DNA of 64,000 nt, taken from positions 339,874,505-339,938,504 of the forward strand of contig NC_085137.1 of NCBI RefSeq assembly GCF_035046485.1. The letters are read 5' to 3'. Numbering within the stretch: the stretch's first letter is position 1; each line of letters starts with the position of its first letter. The notes under the pieces are model-generated. The model saw only the letters and a list, made by a program, of their open reading frames with translations, had not been told where the DNA came from and made no database searches. Shown here in pieces: positions 1-11,202 of the stretch. This DNA comes from Aedes albopictus. Taxonomy: Eukaryota > Arthropoda > Insecta > Diptera > Culicidae. A program made the translations under genes and the position numbers.

Positions 1-369
1 AGTCTAAAGTTATATTTATGAACAAATTAAGTTTGAATTATATAAGCTGCAATAACAAATTAGGTTAAATCGTATACGAAGCCCACAATTTTATCCGATT
101 TCATTTGGCAGTATTAATAATTTCAAATTTGCGTTACCAATTATATAACTTCAAGTTGACATTCTTTAACAACTTCAGATGCACTTGTTGTGACTCCATT
201 ATAATCTCAAATGCGAGATTGCATATGAGGTCATATTTGTAAAAATTAAATCATACGGCAAGGGAATCTAGTTGGAGAGCCAGTAGATGATTAAAATTGA
301 GATGATTTTCGAAACAGTTCGCTAAACGCATCGCTCAACTCAAATAGTTACAGATGCAGGAGAATTGTA

Positions 370-535
370 TTAGATTCACCTACCTCAATGCCCTACTGGC
401 AGCTCCAAGGGCAGCACTGTGGAAGTACCAGTTCAGACGTATCGCGGATCAGCGGCTGCGCTGTTCTAAGTTAATGTTTCTCTCGTTCCGCGAACAAAAA
501 CCATTCAGATGCAGCTGCACAACCTGATATCAGCA
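370..535 (-). other. GC-rich segment with donor-like site, unidentified
   Basis: This 165-bp GC-rich block stands out in an AT-rich region. On the minus strand it ends in GCATTGAG followed by GTAGGTGAAT, a fair splice donor. Its best frame contains IRDTSELVLPQCCPWSCQ and then a stop, so it is not an obvious coding exon. It may be a 5' untranslated exon of another transcript or part of a repeat family. No domain is recognised. Confidence 0.2.
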
Positions 536-715
536 TAATTAAAGAATTTCATCAATTTACGATATCTATTTCACACTTTACTTGTAGTTTCACCAACGTT
601 TTTGCTGAACTTCACACTTTCAACAAAGAGACTGACACGACTTGTTATTTTATTGTTTGTGAATGAGAAATCGTAAAGGGTCAGACTAATTTATATATGA
701 AGTTATATAAAACGC

Positions 716-1320
716 AGAATGAATTCGCCAAGAATTGTATATCAAAATGATATTGTCAATATGTACGTAGATGACCACCAAAGTGTGTACGGATATAGCA
801 AATCTGAGCATTTAAAGCAATTCATTTTGAACGAATAAATATTCATTTAACTCAGTTGCGAAAGAGTAATGCCAACCAATGAGTGCAAAATCTTATCATC
901 CAATACTTGTACTTGAGCATTGCTCACCAACCTTCTAATGATTTATATTTGCTTACATTCCACGTTCTACAACAGTCAGGGATTGATACAGTGGTAGGGT
1001 ATCTGATCAATGAGCTTTAGGTAGGAAAATCTAGGCTTGTTACCTTCTTTTTTATATTTGAATATGTGAAAATGAAATCGTATATATTGCAAAGCAAAGT
1101 TATGAAAAGAAGTTATATTACATGCCAAATGCATTCGTCCGAAGTTGTATAACTCAAAGTGGTTTTCTGAAAACGTACGTATATGGCCTCCAAATTTGTG
1201 CGAATAGAGCATATATGGTGCATCTTATACAATGTGTTTTGGAAGGATAAGAGTTCACTTAGCACAATTGTAGCAGAGTTATGTGAATCAATTTGTTGGC
1301 TGGGGTTTGTTACGTAATTT
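716..1320. repeat. Two diverged direct copies of a dispersed repeat
   Basis: The segment from about 716 to 895 and that from about 1125 to 1320 align as direct copies. Both run from an ATTCG(C/T)C start through TTGTATA and TGTACGTA/CGTACGTA to a GATGACCACCAAA or ATGGCCTCCAAA motif, then GTGTACGGATATAGCA or GTGCGAATAGAGCA. The CGTATATGGCCTCCA motif recurs in the foldback at 30406-30520, so this is a dispersed element and not a local duplication. Confidence 0.5.
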
Positions 1321-1441
1321 GTGAATGATTTCAAAATATATCAACTGATATTAAGATTGTTTGTAAAATGGTATGCAGAATGTAAAACATTCTTTCTTGT
1401 TATAAAAAAACTAACAAAATCAGGTCAGAAAACCGACAATA

Positions 1442-2351
1442 CAGTGTATCAAACAATTGTCCGTACAGCAATTTTTTCACCAAAATAATTTTTCATTCAA
1501 ATGTTCATAAGTTTTTTATAGGTCAATCAAAAATGCTAAAATTTTAACCAATCATAAACACTATATTGAAGCCATTAGTAGAATTTTAAGCGAGATCGAG
1601 TAAATTTTCTGAAAGTTATAAAACTTAATAGATTTTTGAACAAATTTTTAAAACCTTATATCCTAATATGTACTTCATGAAACTTTTTCATTTTTGTTAT
1701 GTTACAGCTTATATATAAATCTTACATATGTTGCTTTGTTTGAGGTTTTATATTAACTACAAAAAATATATAGAAAATCTGTATATGTTCAGAGTATTAT
1801 TTGGAAATTTATCGTATTTTGATCAATAAAAGTGCCAAATGTTTTCAACTTCTTACAAATTTCTGAATGTAATATTTTTATTAAAATTCATATGCAGAGT
1901 AGGTCCTATGCTGCAATAAATAAAATTAATGCACTTTTATTAGTGGAAAACGTTTGGCAGATTATATGGTAAATTTATAAACATCGTCAACTACATAAGC
2001 AGATTTGTCATATTTTTGTAGTGAACAAATTAACCCTAACAAGACTGCGTATTAAATGTTCATGTGTTAGTGTTTCCTCAAAAAAATTTGAAAATATTCC
2101 ATCCAATATTCATTGAGATATAAAGCATTGAAATTTTGCTTAATAAACCATCAACCATTACTAAAAGTTCAATAACTTTCGGAAAACTTATTCAATCACG
2201 CTCAAAATTTTACCAATGGAGCTATAATATGTGGTTTATGATTTGTCTAAATTTCAGCGTTTTTGATTTACTTATAAAAAAGTTATGAACATTTGAATGC
2301 AAAATTATTTTGACGAAAAAATTGATGTATGGACAATTATTTGATACACTG
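1442..2351. mobile_element. 910-bp MITE with long terminal inverted repeats, TA target
   Basis: The left end CAGTGTATCAAACAATTGTC and the right end (reverse complement CAGTGTATCAAATAATTGTC) begin inverted repeats that stay alignable for more than 200 bp into the element. TA dinucleotides flank both ends at 1440-1441 and 2352-2353, as expected of the Tc1/mariner/pogo group. There is no transposase ORF, so it is non-autonomous. A second, weaker inverted match sits in the core, pairing GTGCCAAATGTTTTCAACT near 1830 with its counterpart near 1950, which makes the whole element foldback-like. Confidence 0.85.
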
Positions 2352-2465
2352 TATCTGGAGAAAACGCAATCGAGGCCTCCCAAAACCGGGTCAGCACAGT
2401 ATTGTAATATTAAACGATTTCGAATTTCTGCATTAAAATATTAAAAAAATCTCAATAAAAAATAC

Positions 2466-2558
2466 TCCGGATAATCGAGTCAAAAAATTCCGGATAATCG
2501 AACCCCGGATAATCGAGTCTCCGGATAATCGAGTCTCCGGATAATCGAGTCCGACCTG
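2466..2558. mobile_element. Right end of pogo-like transposon with subterminal repeats
   Basis: Five copies of CCGGATAATCGA(G/A) occur here; the last three have an exact 16-bp spacing. The array ends in GAGTCCGACCTG followed by TA. Read from the right, the end is CAGGTCGGACTCGATTATCC, a CAGG-type terminus like pogo/Tigger elements, with internal transposase-site-like repeats. No matching left end was found. The MITE at 1442-2351 may have inserted nearby. Confidence 0.55.
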
Positions 2559-2743
2559 TATTTCGTTCCTACTGGCCAATTGCTTCACAGAAATAATGTA
2601 TTCTCACACTAGCTTCAACTGACACGTCAGTGTCTTTAGCGCATTTAGAGCACCTAGATTTCTTTGATTTTAGAAAATATGAACCCAACACTCTTTAGCA
2701 TTTCGCTCGTCTCTTTTTTAAATTGCGGTGATAATTACATTTC

Positions 2744-2801
2744 AGTTGTGTGGATCAAAATAAATTCGATTAATTAAGAATTTATTATGATCCACACAAC
2801 T
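2744..2801. repeat. Perfect-type 24-bp hairpin, 10-nt loop
   Basis: The arm AGTTGTGTGGATCAAAATAA plus ATTC at 2744-2767 pairs with 2778-2801 with a single mismatch around a GATTAATTAA loop. It could be a MITE remnant or an extruding structure. No gene context. Confidence 0.75.
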
Positions 2802-3317
2802 TTCTCACTGATGGCTTGTTATTACCAATAACGGCTGAATAAGAAAGCCTTAGTGCTAAACTTTCAATATTGCAGATAAGCTTGATAAAGTAATGTAGAG
2901 TTGATTGATAATCTTCTATTTATCATCATATATTCAGCATACGATGCTAGGGTGAACAAAAGCAACGTTGTAAACTCAACAAGCTTCTATTGAACTTCCA
3001 TCTTATGCAGCTACGCAGCAGAAAAATATAAAAATTAAACAGCACGTAAATTGAAGATCGACTGAAAATTGTGAAAGAAATTCTGTAAACCACGTGCATT
3101 TGGTGTCAACCAAGCAGCCCGCTCAGATATCAACCAATCAGGGGGCTTGTTTACAGATTTTAAGGCATATTCGCTTGAAATTTACATGCTTCATGTCAGT
3201 AACTCTCTGCGATTGCTCTGCTTGCTCGTAGCTGTGACGGTTTTCTTTCATTTTAACTCGCTACAGCAGCCAACACTGCCGAAGACAGTCGTTTAACTTT
3301 ACTTGTGAGGATTTTAG

Positions 3318-3420
3318 CAAGCAGAGATAGCCGTGAGGAGTAAGGTTTGCTGCTCACATCCCAAGGATCTGAGTTCGAATCTCGTTCGATCAGAACTGTT
3401 ATTTTTCTTTTTTTTAAATA
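3318..3420 (+). mobile_element. tRNA-derived SINE head
   Basis: The sequence GATAGCCGTGAGGAGTAAGG resembles a tRNA A box and GAGTTCGAATCTC is a near-consensus B box, spaced as in pol III internal promoters. It is followed by a T-rich stretch. It does not fold as a functional tRNA, so it is read as a SINE head. Confidence 0.5.
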
Positions 3421-3589
3421 GTCATCTGCAATGCAAATCTAAGATCGCACAAAAATTTCCGTTATATATGACGGGGTCCGTTTTTTTACATTCGATCCGT
3501 CACAATTTTACAGGTTTTGTTCGTACTGTGTATTGACACCATTAACCAACCATTGTTCAGCTATGACGCTCACTGTTCAGCAATCATTG

Positions 3590-4920
3590 TTACTTGGGAT
3601 TTCCGGGATTTCTCCCGAAATTGATTGTTCCCCAGTCGTTTTTCTCTTAAAAGTATTGCAGAACTATCGCTAGTGTTCATCTCTAGGTTTCTACTAGATC
3701 CTACCTAGAAATTCCCTCGAAATTGCTCACGGACTCCCTAGGATCATAGTTCCTCTCGGTATTTCTACAGATGATTATCCCCATATGACTATGGTGGTGA
3801 GGTGTGTGGGTAAAGTTCAAAAGGCCTCAAGTCGACAGAAACATGTTTTTTTTTACAAAATGTTGATGCGGCTCTTTAATTATTGGTCTTGAACTGTGCT
3901 CAAGTATGTGTTTCTCAAGAAATTCTTTCGAGGGTTTTTTTTTTCACAGAGATTTCTTGTGGAGTTTCCTTTGAGATTATTTTGAAGGATTTTCCAGGAT
4001 TTCTCCCGAAATATCTACAATAAATCCCTTCCGGATCTATGTAGGGACTCTTCAAAGAGATCTCCAATAAATCTTTCAGTTTTTTTTTGATTGCCTGGCG
4101 AGAATTCAGCTGAAATTGCTAGCAAGGTTTCTCAAGATTTTCGCGGAATTTCTCCTAGAGTTTTTTTTAATAGTTTTTTCCAGGAGTTTTCTTGGGATGG
4201 CTTCTGGAACTACCTTCAAAATTCTTTATGGATAATGAATTTTCAAATCGTTGGGCAAGTAATGAACATCGTTTGCTAATTTTAAGACTGCGTAGCCGTT
4301 TTTGATGATAGCTGAAACGAAAAACATCCGGACGCAACTCTAGTAAAATCTTCGACAGAATCTTTGAAGAAAAAAAAACAATCTTAAAAATACTCTGCAA
4401 AAAATCTCAAGAAAGTTTTTGAGAGAAATCTTGTGAGGGATTTTGGAAGAAACAGAAGGACATCTCAAAAACAACTGAGTTAAAACCCCTGGAATAAAAA
4501 GTATTGAAAAAATCAGTTGTGGAGCACTGGAAGGAAGCCCGCTAAAAAACTCAAAAATAAATACCAGGAGAAGAACTTTATGCGAAATATCGGAAAAAAA
4601 TCAGAAAAAATGATAAACTTATGTGGAAGTCTCGGGAGGAACTTCAATAGAAAACCAATTAGAACTTCTGATGTGTGAGAACTAGTATATGTTAAAATTC
4701 ACGAATATATGAAGATGAAAAATAGGATTTTGTGTAAAAGAAGTCCTGGGACGAACTCAAATCTCGGGATAAACACTGGAATCTTGGAAATCGTCTTCAT
4801 GTAATCCCCAACGATATGTTTGAGGGAGAAAAAATTTTTTTACAGAAATTCTTGGGGAAACTCCCAATGAAATCCTGGACTACACTCCGTGAAACCCCTA
4901 GGGAAAATCTCCAGAGGTTA
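3590..4920. repeat. Degenerate GGAATTYC low-complexity repeat (class B)
   Basis: Long run of words such as TTTCTCCCGAAAT, GGAATTTCTCC and TCTTGGGGAAACTCC with no strict period. The same class recurs at 14590-15330, 17950-18540, 19310-21640, 35690-37070, 40870-41400, 44690-46960, 48800-49670, 54180-56430, 56810-58200 and 60880-61230. ORFs in it are translations of the repeat. A SINE lies at its right edge. Confidence 0.75.
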
Positions 4921-4924
4921 TAAT

Positions 4925-5101
4925 GGAATCAGAGTGCCCCTATAACCACAACTGTGTGTATTCAGCATCACCATACCGAATATGCTGGGCTCGATTCCCA
5001 GTTTGTCCAAGATCTTTTCGTTAAGGAAATTTTCTGGACTTTCTTGGGCATAGAGTATGACTGCCACACGATTAAACAGCAGGCATGAGAGTCCATAACC
5101 T
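4925..5101 (+). mobile_element. Diverged Feilai-type SINE
   Basis: The B box GGGCTCGATTCCC is followed by TTTGTCCAAGATCTTTTCGT and TTCTTGGGCATAGAGTATGA, the same order of words as in the better-preserved copies at 35981-36266 and 59217-59500. It lies between a class B repeat and a reverse transcriptase pseudogene. Confidence 0.65.
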
Positions 5102-5689
5102 TGCCACAGTCCCCGGCGAGACTCGAGCGAACTAGACAGAACGCCCGAAACCCTTACGCAATTTCAGTCTAGAGACCTTCCCAAAGAAACCGTATCGTCC
5201 ATGATTACTCTGTACGGTCAATACTGTGGTACGCCTCCTTGAAGTCAATGGACAGGTGATGCGTTGGAGCCTGACGCGAGTACATTTTTGTAGGATTTGC
5301 CACAAGATGAAGATCTGATCCGTTGTCGAGCGGCCATCAACGAAGTCAGCTTCATAGCTTCCCACAAACTCATTTAATTTAGGTTTAAGACGACGGAAGA
5401 CGATCTGGGATATCACTTTGTAGGCGGCATTCAAAATAGTTACCGTACGGAAGTTCTTACACTCCAACCCTTTCTTGTCGATGGGGCATACCACCCTTTC
5501 CTCCAATTCCACCGGTAGCTGTTCGGTCTCCCAGATCTGAACTATTAGCCGGTGCAGGCAGGTGGCCAATTTCTCCGGCCCATATTGACGAGTTCAGCTA
5601 CGATATCATCCTTACCAGCTGTCTTATTGTTCTTGAGCTACTAAATATGTAGCATCCTTAGTTTTCCTCAACGTGGAGGTTGGCAAATC
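5102..5689 (-). pseudogene. Non-LTR reverse transcriptase fragment, frameshifted
   Basis: Read on the minus strand, the fragment opens with LKNNKTAGKDDIVAEL, the N-terminal signature of LINE reverse transcriptases. It then gives RLIVQIWETEQLPVELEE, VVCPIDKKG, FRTVTILNAAYKVISQIVF, RRLKPKLNEFVGSYEADF and VDGRSTTDQIFILWQILQ, which are the finger and early palm regions. After a frameshift near 5280 the catalytic motif A region follows as SIDFKEAYHSI, then stops. A further frameshift separates the AGKDDI block from the next. Endonuclease and thumb are missing. The clade is not certain. It is a dead ORF2 relic in the intron. Confidence 0.85.
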
Positions 5690-5772
5690 TTGTAACTTCT
5701 CGAGTGTAGAATTAGCATTTAAGTTAAAATACACATAAATAAAAACTAAAAAAAAAAAAATTGTAACTTCTC
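5690..5772 (+). mobile_element. Tiny 5'-truncated retro-insertion with 12-bp target duplication
   Basis: TTGTAACTTCTC at 5690-5701 is repeated exactly at 5761-5772. Between them lie 59 bp ending in ACATAAATAAAAACT and an A tract. This is the 3' tip of a poly(A)-type non-LTR element inserted by target-primed reverse transcription. The reverse transcriptase relic ends at its left side. Confidence 0.85.
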
Positions 5773-6029
5773 AACCTCCTAAATCTTTCAGCAACACTGA
5801 AATGGTTTCATTTCTTATGAGTAGCTGCATGCACACACATCTTGAATTTGAAAATGAAATCCGTTAAGTTCTGTCTATGATTCCATTTGAAGCGTTTTTT
5901 TTTTGTGTGGATAGAATTATCCAACAGTTTTTGCATCACGTCTTTAACACCTACCCCTCGCAAAGAGAATTTATGATGCGTCAGAATACTCTTTTTTACA
6001 TTTAGTTAGTCCATCACTCGGTTCAACCT

Positions 6030-6360
6030 GTGCTTCTGATGCTACCCATAATTCATTTTCGCGTGCGGCATGCTTCAACCGTTGTTCGATGCACTTGTTT
6101 CTTCGTCTTCGAAGAAACCGAATGAAGAAGCCTATGGTACGTATGGTGGTGGCCTATTGCGCTGCTCATCGTCCAGTTCGGTTCAGCATAGGGTACAAAC
6201 GGCACAGGTAACAGACGACGGACGAACGGTCAACCGGCCCAGCCGGCCAGCCAGCCACACATTCAGTCAGTCAATCAGTCATTCAATCCATTTGGAGTAT
6301 AGGGGGGCTACGTTGAAAAAGTCTGACATTTCCTCTCTTTGTGTGCCTTCGTGAGTGTTG
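6030..6360. other. GC-richer single-copy block
   Basis: The block stands out by balanced composition and absence of repeat words. It contains a 94-codon open frame beginning MLQPLFDAL, with serine-rich and R/P-rich parts but no recognised domain and no splice context, so I do not call it a gene. CAGTCAGTCAATCAGTCATTC is a short tandem tract. Candidate intronic regulatory sequence only. Confidence 0.3.
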
Positions 6361-6884
6361 TTGTTCTATTTTTTCTTTCATAAATAGCATTGGATTCACT
6401 CTTTTAGACTCGCAGAGTTAAACTAGAATGGATGGGGCACGAAAAAAAAACTGCACACACGATTAATTAATTGCTTTTGAATGGAAAAGGAAGCAAAGTG
6501 CGCAAAAATAGAAGAAAAAACGCAAAGAATGAAGAGCACAATTGTTTTCCTATTCCTTTTAAAGATTGGAACACCTTCAATAATGTAAGGCACGAATCGT
6601 GTCAGTAGAATTGTGGAGCCAAATGAAGGCAAGGTTCTATTTTGGCTGCTTCAATGTACATTGGAGCTTGTGCAGATTTGTGGTGCAAATTTTGTTCAAT
6701 ATGCGATCATATGGGCTCGGCAAATGCACAGTTGCATATTCAACAAGACATGTGTGCTGCTTAGGATGTTTTTGTTTCCTGGAAATAAGAGATAACATTC
6801 AACGTTATAATATAACTATGTATGTATTCTCATTGTTACATGCAAACTCAATTGCAATATTTTTGCAATTATGATCAATTCATT

Positions 6885-6953
6885 ATTGATAGGATTAGCG
6901 GCAACTGGCTTTTCTTATTTTTATTCTGGGGCTGTTCCAGAAATCCTATCAAT
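6885..6953. repeat. 12-bp perfect inverted repeat
   Basis: ATTGATAGGATT at 6885-6896 is exactly inverted at 6942-6953. Just upstream, ATTGCAATATTTTTGCAAT is another short perfect inverted repeat. Meaning unknown. Confidence 0.5.
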
Positions 6954-7139
6954 TAATCTGAAACCAGAAATTACTTTTCAAGAGATCGAATCTACAGTAG
7001 TATGTCAATAACTTTTGAAATTATATATAAGAATGGCTTCTTTTACGCACTGAAATATCCAGTATTTCTCTCCTGATTCAACTCTTCACGCACAGTAAAT
7101 GACGCAACAGGTCATAGCTTCGGTCATATTTAACCTGAC

Positions 7140-7810
7140 CATGACTTCGTTAGAAAGAAATGAATGAACTCCTCGCTCTCACATCCCGACAATGAGCGTA
7201 ATTTTTCATCGCTAGCTCACTACACCGGACCGCGAGACCTAGCTGCCCACCATACGATGGCGATGTTGTGTCAGGCCGCAATTTTTCATCCCGAGAAAAT
7301 GGGTAGCTCCATTGCAGTAGAAGCTCACTAAACAAAACAAACTACGGAAAGAAATATTTGTCCATTTCGGAAGAATGGGTGCGCGCGGGAACCTGCAGCC
7401 ACTGCCGCAATTGTACCTATTGCGACTAGTTACGGTGCGCGGGCGCATACCGGCGGGGTCTATCATTAGTCTTTGAGGAGCATCCTCCGGTAGCCTGGGC
7501 CTCATCCCCATAGATTCAGATCCATCCATCCAGAGCTCATAGAGACTGTAAGTAGAGGGAGCGTTTTGTTGATTCTTTGTTTATTGTCTGCCATCAGGTT
7601 GTGTGTGTCGTGTTTGGCCCTCACGGCATCGGCATCACATTGTAACGCGAGCGAGAGGCCTTTCGCGGGAGCATCCACTACTGCCTACTTAGGAGCGAGA
7701 GCTCTCACACTCCCGAGACCCGAGACCGTTGCGTTGTTGGTCGGGGTATGTTATGTTGTGATGCCGCTAAACGGTGATGCCGCAATTTATGGTGGGATCA
7801 GTCATTAACG
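7140..7810. other. GC-richer single-copy block
   Basis: The block is not repetitive and carries CpG-rich words (GGTGCGCGCGGG, GTGCGCGGGCGCATACCGGC). Short open frames on both strands show no domains. It is a candidate intronic regulatory region about 4.5 kb upstream of the homeobox exon. Confidence 0.3.
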
Positions 7811-8029
7811 TTGGGTTTTGTTCAAATTCTTCATGCTAAATTTAATAACTAATGAGGTGTTAATACCGTGTAATTTATGCTTGATTTATTTGTAATTTAT
7901 GCATTGTCTGTCTGTCTGGACAGTGAGTGACGAGAGCGAAGATTTGTATCAATGCGGGCAAACAAGAAATTGAGAAAGGTGGAAGGGGCTGACACAAGGT
8001 CATGGAATGGATATTTCACAGAGATTGGG

Positions 8030-8344
8030 GTTTCAGGGCAGCTTCTACAAAGATCGGCGTTTTCAGGGGTCGAACGAGTTTTAGAGGGATTTTGAAAGGT
8101 TTTCAAGGGGTGTTCCATGGGGCTTCAGGAATCTTCAGAAGCGTTTCAAGGGTATTTTAAGTTTCAGGGGGTTTTAGAAGGCTTCTTTTTTAAAATTTCC
8201 GGGAGTTTAGCGGGAATCCCAGCGGCTTTCATGGTGTTTCAGCGGAGTTTCAGGAAACTATATGGGCGTTTTAAGAGGGTATCAAGGGAGTTTTGAGCAG
8301 TATGAGACAGATTCCGAGGAATTCCTGTGCATTCAATGGTTTTA
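8030..8344 (+). repeat. Degenerate TTTCAGGGG repeat (class A)
   Basis: Imperfect reiteration of TTTCAGGGG, TTTTAGAGGG and GTTTCAAGGG words. The same class, in either orientation, occurs at 9215-9480, 15370-15540, 15885-16000, 40400-40860 and 58200-58980. Non-coding. Confidence 0.75.
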
Positions 8345-8345
8345 T

Positions 8346-9020
8346 TAGAGGTGGGCAAACGACACACATCAAAGATCGGATTCGAGCCGGATCATTCACT
8401 CTAGCGAACCGGATCTTCTGAACGGATCTGTGGCTCAGTCATAAATGTCCGAATCGACACGTGCTACTTTCTCACGACAAGCAAACACAGCCAAATATCG
8501 GCAGGTAGGAACCCTCACCACCACAGTCTTACAAACCAAGTTTTGTCCCCTGGCTAAGACTTAACGCATGAGGTCCGCAAACAGCGCACACGATGCTCAA
8601 TGGGCTTATCCACCGATAAACCAAATTCACTCATTTCGAGTATCTTCAAACTAGAACGGGGTCATTTCCAATCAGAATCGTCCAATTCTGATTTGATGCG
8701 ATCCCGCTCTAGTGTCAAAATTCTCAGACCGAGTGAATTTGGTTCATCGGTTGATAAGTTCATCGGGTACAATGTGGATGCAGGTATGCCATAAAACATC
8801 AAGAGAGTATGACGTATGATGTGCCTGAGAGAATAAGCTGCACGCAATCCAGACCGATGCAAGGAGGAGCAAACGGTTCCTTCCTCGAGACTTTCATTTA
8901 GAGACATGCGTACGGGTGATCCGGCTCTCTCTGGACAAGAGCCACGGCTCACTCGCTCACTGCACTAATCCGGATCATTTGAGCGGCTCCGGATCGATCG
9001 TTTAGTATGAATAGGTGGTG
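8346..9020. mobile_element. Foldback element with 75-bp stem
   Basis: The core at 8603-8677 and 8686-8761 forms a long imperfect stem with an 8-nt loop. Shared words are ACCAAATTCACTC / GAGTGAATTTGGT and AATCAGAA / TTCTGATT. Outer parts carry GGATC-rich words (GAGCCGGATCATT; AATCCGGATCATTTGAG) in inverted orientation. The outer limits are approximate. No ORF with a domain. Confidence 0.6.
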
Positions 9021-9214
9021 CTAGCGCTCTCAAGCCGTATATACGAGAGTTAGGATATGGCGTCCTCGGTGATAATTGTAGGAAAAAAACTTTTCTACAA
9101 GTTTGTCAAACACCTCATTTCAATATTATGCTTCTGAACTGAGCTGTGGATAAATGAGTCAAATGATTGCCAGGTGATCGAAAACATCCTTGCACCTGAT
9201 AATCATTAAGGTGT

Positions 9215-9480
9215 CCCTTAAACCCCTCGAACCACCATAAAAGCTCGTCAGAGCCCCCTGAAAACTGCTGGATCCCCTACCTGAAGCCTCCTTCCAACAC
9301 CCCAAAAGCCCGCTGTAGAAGGTCCCTCTCTAGCTCATTGAAATTCACAAAAATCCCCCGAAATCCCCGAAATTCTCTTAAACTCATTGAAAACCCTCAG
9401 AAGCCCCGCGGAGTAGCATGAAACGCTTATTAAAGCCCTCAGAAATATCTTCAAATCTGTCCTGAAACCAATTAATTTGT
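9215..9480 (-). repeat. Class A repeat, C-rich orientation
   Basis: Words such as CCCCTGAAAAC, CCTGAAACC and AACCCTCAGAAGCCCC reiterate without fixed period. A SINE begins exactly at the right edge. Confidence 0.7.
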
Positions 9481-9745
9481 GGGATTCGTGGCCGTGTGGT
9501 TAGCGGCGTCAGTTGTCTAGGCAGTTCGTAAGCCCGGCGTATGGGTTTGATTCACGCTCCAGTCGGTGAAAACTTTTCGTCAAATAGAAAACAGAAAATT
9601 CTCCACTGGACCACTGCATTGGGTGTTTCGAAAGTTGTCCATTGTCACATGTTAGTACTCGATCAGCCTGTGAAACCTCTGGTAGAAGACGGTTTAGTGT
9701 CTTAGAAAAAAGTTAAGATTCATAAGCCCCTTGGGTACTGTTACT
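9481..9745 (+). mobile_element. tRNA-derived SINE
   Basis: The head GTGGCCGTGTGGTTAGCGGC is an A box and GGGTTTGATTCACGCTCC is a B box. A non-tRNA body follows (CTCCACTGGACCACTGC and on). It is a different subfamily from the Feilai-like copies at 35981 and 59217. The 3' end is approximate. Confidence 0.75.
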
Positions 9746-9831
9746 ATTATTATTTTATCTAGGGGCACGGAACCCATCTTACGTAAAATGTTCCCATTTT
9801 CAGCCTCAAAGCTTATAAGGGCTAGGGTAAA

Positions 9832-9948
9832 TCGCTAGTTGTTGCACACCTTAAAACTCGTCAGTTGTTACACACATCAAAAGAAAAACATGGAGTGTGC
9901 AATAAGTGGCGAGTTGTTAAGGTGTGCAATAGCGATTTACTCTATTTG
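9832..9948. mobile_element. 117-bp MITE
   Basis: The terminal inverted repeats begin AGGGTAAATCGCTA and end TAGCGATTTACTCT. Inside, TTGCACACCTTAAAACTCG pairs with its inverted copy. No ORF. Confidence 0.75.
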
Positions 9949-9984
9949 TTTTGTTTATGTTTTGTTAGGAGTAAGCATCCTAAT

Positions 9985-10115
9985 TAACATTTTGTTGACT
10001 GATTAATCCTGTAGAGGTTTTGAGAACCGTCATAAAACCTTATTTTGATACTATGATGATTCTAAGAAACTCTTCTAACCTATTTGACTAAAATACGTTA
10101 CTTGAGATTCGTGAT
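9985..10115 (+). mobile_element. MITE of the AGTAACATTTT family
   Basis: TTAACATTTTGTTGACTGAT and GTAGAGGTTTTGAGAACCGT, then CATAAAACCTTATTTTG, closely match the copy at 11203-11330 and, inverted, those at 43985-44190. The right end is degraded (ACTAAAATACGTTACTTG). Confidence 0.65.
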
Positions 10116-10449
10116 AACAAAAACATCAGAAGCAATCGGTGCATAAATTGCCTTTGTTTGGAATCAACCTCTGTAAATATCAACATTTTTCAGGCGAGTG
10201 ACCTTAAAATTCATTAAATCACTCGTCTATTATCAGGATTTACACCACTGAAAAACAAACATGGAAAGAGATCAAATCTGAAGTGAATACGTGCTTACTA
10301 ATAAATCTAGGATAGAACGCTAGGGGTAGGACATTCATCGCCGTACTCACACACAAGACAATTGATTAATTCAGAGAGCAACCCTGCATTAAATCATGTA
10401 TGGTTGCTCTCATGAGTGCTCTTGCTCTCAGTCGCGAATGTTGTTACTT

Positions 10450-10705
10450 CAGGCCAAACATTTCAATAGGTCCTATCTGCATTTGAGAGGCTCTCTTTGT
10501 TCAATTTCTCTTTCAATTATTGCAATGTAATGGCACACTTTTTCAACTATTTTTGCAGTACAAATCAAAAGACGATTGTTTTGACCATCGTTCAATGCAA
10601 GGAGACAATCATTATACAAAGAAACAGCTGAGATATTAACGAAAGAGAGGGAAACCAAAGAGAGCCTCTCTTCTGCAGATTGGACCTTTAGACATGTTTG
10701 GCCTG
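10450..10705. mobile_element. 256-bp MITE with 48-bp terminal inverted repeats
   Basis: CAGGCCAAACATTTCAATAG at the left and its inverted match CAGGCCAAACATGTCTAAAG at the right extend through GAGAGGCTCTCTTTG. ACTT flanks both ends. The minus-strand open frame inside is incidental. Confidence 0.8.
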
Positions 10706-10744
10706 ACTTCTTCAGTAGTTCGTTTCTGAGGCACTGGCACAGGC

Positions 10745-10870
10745 ACTGAGGGCCTATCCATTAACTACGTAGACTCCTAGGGCTGAGGACTGGGTTGGCC
10801 AAAGTCTACGTTCTATACAAATTGAAACGTAGACAGAAGTCTACGAGAGCAGGGTGGTTTAGATTTGCAG
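10745..10870. repeat. Possible MITE with GTAGAC inverted motifs
   Basis: GGCCTATCCATTAACTACG begins a block in which ACGTAGACT, AAGTCTACGT, ACGTAGACAG and AAGTCTACGA occur in alternating orientation. The ends are unclear. Confidence 0.35.
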
Positions 10871-11202
10871 AAATGAGTGTACGACAGCGCGTAATGAACT
10901 ACAGCTACCATTTGTTTTGAAAGTGTCTGTTGTTGTTTCGTTCGTCAAAAAGTGCTGCATCTCTGCAAGTACTAACCAACACAAATTCCTCTCTTACATA
11001 TATTTCTCTCATATTCTGTTGCCATCAATGTGTTGTCATGGATTTTCTCTCCTCAACAAATGCGTTAATAGTTTTCTCAACAAAATATTTGTAAGATTTG
11101 CTGCTCTTGATCCGCCTTCTAACTCAATTCTATAAATTTACACAACGATCTCAACTCTCATTCGTTTCGTTATTTCATTTTGTTTTTTCTCTATCCACAA
11201 GT

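Noticed and set aside
3330..3400. tRNA gene
   Set aside because: A and B box-like words are present but no cloverleaf closes; better explained as a SINE head.
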